Source: JAJZJT01 sp964610905 (GTDB lineage: Bacteria; Actinomycetota; Acidimicrobiia; Acidimicrobiales; RAAP-2). From it: DNA of 6,136 bases. The stretch's first letter is position 1. Each line of letters begins with the position of its first letter. The stretch spans positions 1 to 6,136 of the forward strand of contig CAZSYT010000127.1 in NCBI GenBank assembly GCA_964610905.1, read 5' to 3'. The notes beneath the pieces were generated by a model that saw only the letters and a list, made by a program, of their open reading frames with translations, did not search any database and was not told the origin of the DNA. Position numbers and translations under genes: made by a program. Shown one piece after another: positions 1 to 4,433 of this stretch.

Positions 1-632
1 TCCCAGCGCGAGTCGGCGATGATGTCGTCGAGCAACATCCGCAGGTGGGCGTTGATCGGGTAGTGGCCCGAGAGCTTCTCGTCGAGGTACTTGGCGAACA
101 CCTCGACGTGGCGCGCCTCGTCCATCACCTGGGTGGCGCCGTAGTACTTGGCGTCGATCCAGGGGACGGACTCGACGATCTTGGCCGTGCAGATCAGCGC
201 TCCCTGCTCGCCGTGCATGAACTGCGAGAGGGTCCAGTTCTGGCTCTCGACGCCGAAGCGCAGCCACTCCTTGTCGGACCACTTCTCGACCGGTGTCCCG
301 GTCAGGTCGAACCCGGCGGTGAAGCCCCCCGATGCCGCCGCGCTCTCCATCACCAGCTTCTCCTGGTCCACCTCGGTCTCCCAGGGGAGGTCCGTCTCGC
401 CGTTCCACTGGGCGGACTTGGCCTTCTCGTAGAGCTTGGTGAGCTTGGGCCGTGCGCCCTTCTCGTAGTCCCAGGTGAAGATGGAGTCGTAGTCGGAGTG
501 GACGACGTGGCGGCCGTCCGCCTCCTCGACCCCGACGACCGTCAGGATCGCCTCGAAGTCGTCGATCTCGCTGCGACCGATGATCTCCTCGGTCCCCCTC
601 CTGGCTCCCTCGCCCTCGTGCTGGTCACCCAT
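1..632 (-). CDS. Ferritin-like diiron carboxylate protein, C-terminus cut off by window edge
   Basis: The reading frame starts at ATG 632 and stays open for 210 codons to the window edge, so the C-terminus is missing. A strong Shine-Dalgarno run (AAAGGGGG, about 7 bases upstream) supports this start. Residues 131-182 look like two helices of a ferritin-like four-helix bundle. They carry HGEQGAL (E142) and MDEARHVEVF (E172, H175), the usual E and ExxH iron ligands of the first half-bundle. The matching E and ExxH of the second half would lie in the missing part. An upstream segment QWNGETDLPW (75-84) resembles elements I recall in other bacterial ferritin-like oxidase-type proteins. No signal peptide or membrane segment is visible, so it is probably cytosolic. 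The gene overlaps the preceding TetR gene by eight bases (ATGGGTGA), implying coupled translation and control by that repressor. The substrate is unknown. It could be an oxygenase, a desaturase-like enzyme or an iron/peroxide-handling protein. The diiron assignment is fairly firm; the reaction is not. Confidence 0.85.
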   Translation of the reverse strand, partial: MGDQHEGEGARRGTEEIIGRSEIDDFEAILTVVGVEEADGRHVVHSDYDSIFTWDYEKGARPKLTKLYEKAKSAQWNGETDLPWETEVDQEKLVMESAAASGGFTAGFDLTGTPVEKWSDKEWLRFGVESQNWTLSQFMHGEQGALICTAKIVESVPWIDAKYYGATQVMDEARHVEVFAKYLDEKLSGHYPINAHLRMLLDDIIADSRW

Positions 633-1506
633 GGTGCAACCCCCTTTCTCGGTGGAACGAACGCGGACGCCGAAGCTGCCGCATGCCGAAGTCACGCCCG
701 TGACCCGTGCCGACGCGCGCCCGTGGCGCGACCGTGCCGCCGGAGGACGCCGACCGGCGACGGACAGCGGGCGCAACGCCGCTCCCCGGGTCGCCGGTCC
801 CGGCGAGCGGCCCGAGCTCGGCGGCGTCGAGCGCCTGGACGCCCGGCAGGACGAACGTCTCGACCAGCCAGCGCGCGTCCGCTTCCCTGCTCAGGTCGAC
901 GGTGGCCGACGGCGTGATGGTGTACGAGAGCACGATGCGAGCCAGCCACTCGGCGACCCGCAGCGCCTCATCGGGGTCCATCCACCGCCCGAGGAACGGT
1001 GCGACGAAGGTCGCCGCCATCGACAGGAGCCGCTCGGCGTCGTCGAAGCAGAGCTGGCCGAGCACCACGTCGGGCTCGTGCGCCACGAGGTAGGAGAGGG
1101 CGGCGTGGCCGCGGATCCGGGTGGTCGCCTCGACGATCCCGGCCACGAGCACGTCCGACAGCTCGTCGGCCGCGCCCATCCGCGCGCCCAGGGCGGAGAA
1201 CAGCCGCGCCCGCTCGGTGTCCGCAACGGCCCGGAGCAGCTCGTCCTTGCCACCGGGGAACACCCGGTAGACGGTGGCCCGCGACACCCCTGCCTGCCGG
1301 GCCACGTCGTCGACCGTCGTCTTGACGGTCCCATGGCGGGCGATGCACGCGAGCGCGGCGTCCACGAGCGCGGTCCGCCGCGACGGCTCGGTCGAGGCGG
1401 TCGGGGACCCGGTGGGCGGGCGCACCTGCGACAGGCCCGGCACCGGGCCGGGGCGCGACGCAGCCGCGTCGTCCAGCACCCGTGCGAACCCCCTCCGGCT
1501 CGTCAT
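625..1506 (-). CDS. TetR/AcrR-family transcriptional repressor with unusual N- and C-terminal extensions
   Basis: Likely a DNA-binding repressor released by an unknown small ligand. The TetR N-terminal helix-turn-helix lies at residues 43-92, with signature QAGVSRATVYRVFPGGKDEL (71-90). A helical ligand domain follows to about residue 232. At 293 residues it is much longer than the roughly 200 usual for the family. The first 40 residues are Pro/Ser/Thr/Ala-rich, and the last 55 or so are Gly/Arg-rich without recognisable structure. Two starts are possible. ATG 1506 has no Shine-Dalgarno but sits where a leaderless transcript from the upstream promoter would begin. GTG 1479 has GGAGGGGG nine bases upstream and gives 284 residues. 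The ligand domain resembles that of the TetR at 1581-2198, including the LARIVLSY segment, so the two are paralogues. It overlaps the diiron gene downstream and probably controls both itself and that gene. Family assignment is secure; ligand and targets are inferred. Confidence 0.92.
   Translation of the reverse strand: MTSRRGFARVLDDAAASRPGPVPGLSQVRPPTGSPTASTEPSRRTALVDAALACIARHGTVKTTVDDVARQAGVSRATVYRVFPGGKDELLRAVADTERARLFSALGARMGAADELSDVLVAGIVEATTRIRGHAALSYLVAHEPDVVLGQLCFDDAERLLSMAATFVAPFLGRWMDPDEALRVAEWLARIVLSYTITPSATVDLSREADARWLVETFVLPGVQALDAAELGPLAGTGDPGSGVAPAVRRRSASSGGTVAPRARVGTGHGRDFGMRQLRRPRSFHRERGLHHG
691..704. promoter_or_regulatory. Perfect palindrome upstream of the diiron gene, inside the TetR tail
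   Basis: GTCACGCCCGTGAC has perfect six-base arms around two bases. It lies about 60 bases before the diiron gene start, inside the reading frame for the odd tail of the TetR protein. Position and symmetry would suit a regulator-binding site. However, no clear -35/-10 pair is visible nearby, and short GC palindromes arise easily by chance in such DNA. Confidence 0.25.
1477..1496 (-). promoter_or_regulatory. Alternative ribosome binding site and GTG start inside the TetR gene
   Basis: The minus strand reads GGAGGGGG at 1496-1489, then nine bases, then an in-frame GTG at 1479-1477 (codon 10 of the longer frame). This is a textbook Shine-Dalgarno and spacing, whereas ATG 1506 has none. The repressor may start here when made from a leadered transcript, or at ATG 1506 when leaderless. 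Confidence 0.5.
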
Positions 1507-1509
1507 GAC

Positions 1510-1536
1510 TGAAACAGTAAGTCGTACTTTGTCTCA
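1510..1536. promoter_or_regulatory. Candidate TetR operator (inverted repeat over the promoter)
   Basis: An inner inverted repeat AAGT-CGT-ACTT occupies 1519-1529. It is flanked by outer arms TGAAACA (1510-1516) and TGTCTCA (1530-1536), which match in six of seven positions when one is reverse-complemented. The inner and outer repeats are centred one base apart. The site covers the spacer and -10 of the proposed promoter, where a bound repressor would block RNA polymerase. TetR dimers typically bind such 15-30 base imperfect palindromes in front of their own gene. Binding by either nearby TetR is inferred. Confidence 0.5.
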
Positions 1537-1543
1537 CCGTCAA
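1514..1543 (-). promoter_or_regulatory. Candidate sigma-70-type promoter for the TetR–diiron gene pair
   Basis: On the minus strand TTGACG (1543-1538) is a near-consensus -35. After an 18-base spacer, TACTGT (1519-1514) fits the actinobacterial TANNNT -10 pattern. Transcription would then begin around 1507-1506, at or next to ATG 1506, giving a leaderless mRNA. The segment is clearly less GC-rich than its surroundings, as expected for a promoter. It is predicted from sequence only. Confidence 0.55.
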
Positions 1544-1566
1544 GCAACCCGCGCCCGGCGGCGGCG

Positions 1567-1580
1567 GCGGCGCTCGCCGC
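1567..1580 (-). other. Short GC hairpin directly after the stop of the dapB-linked TetR gene
   Basis: The sequence GCGGCGCTCGCCGC is two perfect six-base complementary arms around two bases, placed immediately after the stop codon at 1583-1581. A short run of CGG triplets adjoins it (about 1558-1572). There is no T-tract on the minus strand, so it is not a canonical intrinsic terminator. It may slow polymerase, or may simply reflect base composition. Confidence 0.25.
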
Positions 1581-2198
1581 TCAGGAGCGGGGCTCGTCGG
1601 GAGGCGCTCGTTCGGGCCCGACGACCACGCCGGCGAGCAGCTCGCTGCGCACCAGGCGGGCCACCTGCACGGGGTCCTCGAGGTCCCACCGACCCGGTGC
1701 CGACATGTAGGAGAGGACCATGCGGGCCAGGAAGTCCGCCGCCTGGCCGACGTCGACGCCGGGTTCGAGCCCGTGCCGGAGCAGGTAGGGGGTGAGGAAG
1801 TCGGCGATCACGCCGACGATCCGGCTGCTCTCGACGGTGAGGGTGGGGAGGAGCCGCTCGGGCTCGGTCTCGAGGACGCGCTGGAGGACCTCGTGGTCGA
1901 CGATGGCCTGGTGGGCGAACATGATCCCCCGCTCCATGACCTCCTCGAGGCTCTCCGCGTCGCTGACCGCCTCGTAGAGGCGCAAGAAGAACTGCATGAA
2001 CTCCCACACCACGACCGAGTGGACCAGCTCGTCGCGACCGCCGGGGAAGTACCGGTAGACGGTGGCACGCGACAGGCCCGCCTCACGAGCCGCGTCCTCG
2101 ACCGTCGTCTTCGCCAGGCCCCACCGGGCAACGCACGCGTACGTCGCCTCGAGGATGCGCTGGCGGGCCTGCTCGGTGCGCTCGGCTTCCCCGGTCAC
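1581..2198 (-). CDS. TetR/AcrR-family transcriptional regulator, translationally coupled to dapB
   Basis: A 205-residue protein of normal TetR length. The helix-turn-helix lies at residues 10-59, with signature EAGLSRATVYRYFPGGRDEL (39-58). The helical ligand-binding domain that follows includes LARMVLSY (157-164) and ends near residue 192. The frame is open much further upstream, but GTG 2198 is chosen because it makes a GTGA overlap with the dapB stop and leaves a standard N-terminus before the helix-turn-helix. Only a weak GGGG lies upstream, so re-initiation by ribosomes finishing dapB is likely. The recognition helix is almost identical to that of the TetR at 625-1506, so the two may recognise related operators. 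No link to diaminopimelate metabolism is visible in the protein. Being joined to dapB may only mean constitutive co-expression. Family assignment is secure; ligand and targets are unknown. Confidence 0.93.
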   Translation of the reverse strand: MTGEAERTEQARQRILEATYACVARWGLAKTTVEDAAREAGLSRATVYRYFPGGRDELVHSVVVWEFMQFFLRLYEAVSDAESLEEVMERGIMFAHQAIVDHEVLQRVLETEPERLLPTLTVESSRIVGVIADFLTPYLLRHGLEPGVDVGQAADFLARMVLSYMSAPGRWDLEDPVQVARLVRSELLAGVVVGPERAPPDEPRS

Positions 2199-3025
2199 AG
2201 CCCCAGCACGGCGTCGAGCCCGACCGTCAGGCCGGGCAGCTCCGCCACCCGCCGGACGGCCAGCACGACGCCGTCCATGAAGGACGCCCGGTCGGTCGAG
2301 TCGTGCCGGATCGTCAGCGTCTGGCCCACCGAGCCGAGGACCACCTCCTGGTGCGCCACCAGCCCCGGCAGTCGCACCGCGTGCAGGCGGACGCCGCCGG
2401 CGCCGGGCCCGCCGCGCGCGCCCGCGACGACCTCCTCCTCGGTGGCGTCGGGCGCGAAGGGCCCGACACCGGCCCGGTCGCGTGCCGCGGCCATCCGCTC
2501 GGCGGTCCGCACGGCGGTCCCGGACGGGGCGTCTCGCTTGCCGGCGTGGTGGAGCTCGACGATCTCGGCGGCGTCGAAGTGCGGCGCCGCCAGCTCGGCG
2601 AAGCGCATCATGAGGACCGCACCGATGGCGAAGTTCGGGGCGAGGACGCAGTTGGGCCGGGGCGGCGACGCACCGGGGCCGGCGAAGGCCGACCCGAGGG
2701 CGTCGAGGTCGGCGGCACCGAAGCCGGTCGTCCCCACCACGGCATGGATGCCCCGTGCCGCGCACCAGACGAGGGCGGGGAGGGAGACGTCGGCGCGGGT
2801 GAAGTCGACCACCACGTCGCAGCCCTCTCCCGTCAGGACGTCGAGGTCGGCGGCCACCTCAGGCAGGTCCCCGGGGCGGCCCACGAGGTCTGCCACGGAC
2901 GTGCCCGCTGCCGCCGGGTCGACCGCGGCAGCGAGCTCGAGCCCGTCGGCGTCGACCACGGCTCGGCACACCTCCCGGCCCATCCTGCCCGCCGCGCCCA
3001 CCACGCCCACTCGCACGCCGGACAC
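2195..3025 (-). CDS. dapB: 4-hydroxy-tetrahydrodipicolinate reductase
   Basis: DapB reduces the dihydrodipicolinate-level intermediate (4-hydroxy-tetrahydrodipicolinate) with NAD(P)H to tetrahydrodipicolinate in the diaminopimelate/lysine pathway, supplying peptidoglycan and lysine synthesis in the cytosol. At 276 residues it is of usual length. The Rossmann nucleotide loop GVVGAAGRMG is at 7-16, VVGTTGF at 96-102 and APNFAIG at 129-135. The catalytic segment ELHHAGKRDAPSGTA (157-171) holds H159, H160 and K163, the residues conserved in the E. coli enzyme. The C-terminal part has the usual substrate-domain ending HDSTDRASFMDGV. GTG 3025 is the longest start with a normal N-terminus but has only AGG directly before it. 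GTG 3016 (codon 4) has AGGG about eight bases upstream and is equally possible. It follows the M16 protease gene after a 54-base gap and overlaps the next TetR gene by four bases, so it is probably part of the pnp transcript. Confidence 0.97.
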   Translation of the reverse strand: MSGVRVGVVGAAGRMGREVCRAVVDADGLELAAAVDPAAAGTSVADLVGRPGDLPEVAADLDVLTGEGCDVVVDFTRADVSLPALVWCAARGIHAVVGTTGFGAADLDALGSAFAGPGASPPRPNCVLAPNFAIGAVLMMRFAELAAPHFDAAEIVELHHAGKRDAPSGTAVRTAERMAAARDRAGVGPFAPDATEEEVVAGARGGPGAGGVRLHAVRLPGLVAHQEVVLGSVGQTLTIRHDSTDRASFMDGVVLAVRRVAELPGLTVGLDAVLGL

Positions 3026-3079
3026 CCTATCGGCGCCCGGACCGCCGGCCGGAGAGGCGCCCGCGGGCGAACGCCCCGG
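3026..3079 (-). other. Short intergenic gap between M16 protease gene and dapB
   Basis: These 54 bases are extremely GC-rich. They contain a perfect 12-base palindrome CGCCCGCGGGCG (3058-3069) and a CCGGCCGG motif just downstream of it on the minus strand. I see no promoter-like -10 and no T-tract after either palindrome. Read-through from the protease gene into dapB is the simplest reading. Confidence 0.4.
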
Positions 3080-4363
3080 TCAGCCGATCCCGACCGCGGT
3101 CGCGTCGAAGCGGTCGGCGTCGAAGGGGCCGACGACCGCCAGCGTGCGGTCCTGGCCGAGGACCGACGCCGCCACGGCCGAGACGTCCTCGAGGGTGACC
3201 CGCTCGACCCGCTCGAGCTGCTCGTCGACCGTGAGCACCGACCCGTGCAGCAGCAGCCCCGCGCCCAGCCGTCCCATCCGCGAACCGGGGTCCTCGTGGG
3301 CGAGGAGGGCCTCGGCACGGAGGTTCCCCTTGGCGATGGCCAGCTCGCGCTCGGTCACGCCGTGCTCGGCCACCGACTCGAGCGTCTCGCCGATCAAGCC
3401 CAGGACGGTCGGCACGTGGTCGGGTGCGGTGGCCACGCCCACGCTGAGCGACCCCGAGTCGGCGTACGGGACGAACTCGGACCACACCGAGTAGGCGAGG
3501 CCGCGCCGCTCCCTGATCTCCTGGAAGAGCCGGCTGGAGAGCCCGCCGCCCAGCACGTGGTCGACCACGGAGAGCGCGTAGCGGCGGTCGTCGTGGCGGT
3601 CGACGGCGCGCACCGCCACGACGAGGTGCGCCTGCTCGGTGGCCCGGCGGACCACCTCGAGCGGCTCGGTGCGGGGGCCGGGTGCTTCGCGCCCTGGCGC
3701 CGCACCCCCCGTCGGCCCCCGGTAGCGGGCGGCCAGCCCCTCGACCACGTGGTCGTGGGCGAGCGACCCGGCCGCCGCGACCACGAGGTTGCCCGGCCGG
3801 TAGTGGTGACCGAAGAAGGCCCGGACGTCCGGGGCTCCGAAGGCCGACACCGACGCCTCTGTGCCCAGCACCTCCCGCCCGAGCGGGTGCCCGGCGAAGA
3901 GCAGCTCGGCGCTCAGCGTCAGCGCCGCGTCAGCCGGTTCGTCCTCGTGCATGAGGATCTCGTCGAGGATCACCGAACGCTCGGCGTCGAGGTCGCGCTG
4001 GCGGAGGGCGGGCCGCCACATGATGTCGGAGAGGATGTCGAGGCCGAGGTCGAGGTGCTCGGCCAGCAGACGGATGTAGAAGGCGGTGTACTCCTTGGTC
4101 GTGTAGGCGTTGCAGTCGCCGCCGACCTCGTCGAGCGCCTCGGCGATGGCGGTCGGCGAGCGCTCGGCCGTGCCCTTGAAGAGGAGGTGCTCGAGGACGT
4201 GGGAGAGGCCCGCCTGCTCGGGCGTCTCGTCGCGCGAGCCCGTTCCCACCCAGAAGCCGAGCGAGACCGAGCGCGCGTCGGCCATCGACTCCGTCGCCAC
4301 GAGGGCCCCGAAGGGGAGGTTCGACGTACGGATCACGGCTGCTGGCACGCGTGGGCGCGGCAC
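3080..4363 (-). CDS. pepR: M16B-family zinc metallopeptidase (PepR-like, insulinase/processing-peptidase fold)
   Basis: A soluble zinc endopeptidase related to mitochondrial processing peptidase; the bacterial substrate is not known. With the GTG start at 4363 it has 427 residues, close to bacterial M16B enzymes. The N-terminal domain carries the inverted zinc motif HVLEH (H55, E58, H59), and E135 in ILDEI is the probable third zinc ligand about 76 residues later. The C-terminal domain has GGGLSSRLFQEIRERRGLAYS (approximately 272-292) with the substrate-binding pair R278 and Y291. Having both halves in one chain fits an active homodimer. No signal peptide is visible. The start is uncertain. 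GTGs at 4396, 4363, 4348 and 4336 are all in frame without good ribosome sites. The frame stays open further upstream, but only as overlap with pnp. It follows pnp and precedes dapB, as in other actinobacteria (pepR next to gpsI in M. tuberculosis). Confidence 0.94.
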   Translation of the reverse strand: MPRPRVPAAVIRTSNLPFGALVATESMADARSVSLGFWVGTGSRDETPEQAGLSHVLEHLLFKGTAERSPTAIAEALDEVGGDCNAYTTKEYTAFYIRLLAEHLDLGLDILSDIMWRPALRQRDLDAERSVILDEILMHEDEPADAALTLSAELLFAGHPLGREVLGTEASVSAFGAPDVRAFFGHHYRPGNLVVAAAGSLAHDHVVEGLAARYRGPTGGAAPGREAPGPRTEPLEVVRRATEQAHLVVAVRAVDRHDDRRYALSVVDHVLGGGLSSRLFQEIRERRGLAYSVWSEFVPYADSGSLSVGVATAPDHVPTVLGLIGETLESVAEHGVTERELAIAKGNLRAEALLAHEDPGSRMGRLGAGLLLHGSVLTVDEQLERVERVTLEDVSAVAASVLGQDRTLAVVGPFDADRFDATAVGIG

Positions 4364-4377
4364 CGTGGCGGCAGCGC

Positions 4378-4414
4378 GCCGTCGTCCCGACGACACCGCC
4401 GGGACGACGACGGC
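4378..4414 (-). other. GC-rich hairpin in the pnp–M16 intergenic gap
   Basis: Perfect ten-base arms CGTCGTCCCG (4380-4389) and CGGGACGACG (4400-4409) surround a ten-base loop. With a three-base slip, GC at each end extends the pairing to 4378 and 4414. It lies 20-56 bases after the pnp stop and just upstream of the preferred GTG of the protease gene. No T-run follows on the minus strand, so a classical intrinsic terminator is unlikely. It could protect or define the 3' end of processed pnp mRNA, attenuate expression of the downstream genes, or mask a ribosome site. Confidence 0.5.
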
Positions 4415-4433
4415 TGGCGCCGCGCGGACCCGC

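Noticed and set aside
625..632. The overlap between TetR and the diiron gene considered as a sign that one frame is wrong.
   Set aside because: The diiron ATG has a strong ribosome site, and short stop/start overlaps are normal in actinobacterial operons. Only the TetR tail, not the diiron start, is suspect.
45..1512. Plus-strand open frames of about 290 and 310 codons (45-917, 580-1512) opposite the diiron and TetR genes.
   Set aside because: Neither shows a recognisable domain. The minus-strand frames have clear motifs (EARHVEV; TetR helix-turn-helix), ribosome sites and sensible overlaps.
1558..1580. CGG/GCC triplet run and hairpin considered as an intrinsic terminator or microsatellite array.
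   Set aside because: There is no T-tract, the loop is only two bases, and such triplet runs are frequent in this DNA. It is kept only as a low-confidence hairpin.
2199..2765. Possible 189-residue N-terminal extension of the dapB-linked TetR.
   Set aside because: It overlaps dapB almost completely in another frame, is Arg/Gly/Ala-rich without structure, and the GTG at 2198 gives a normal-length TetR with a stop/start overlap.
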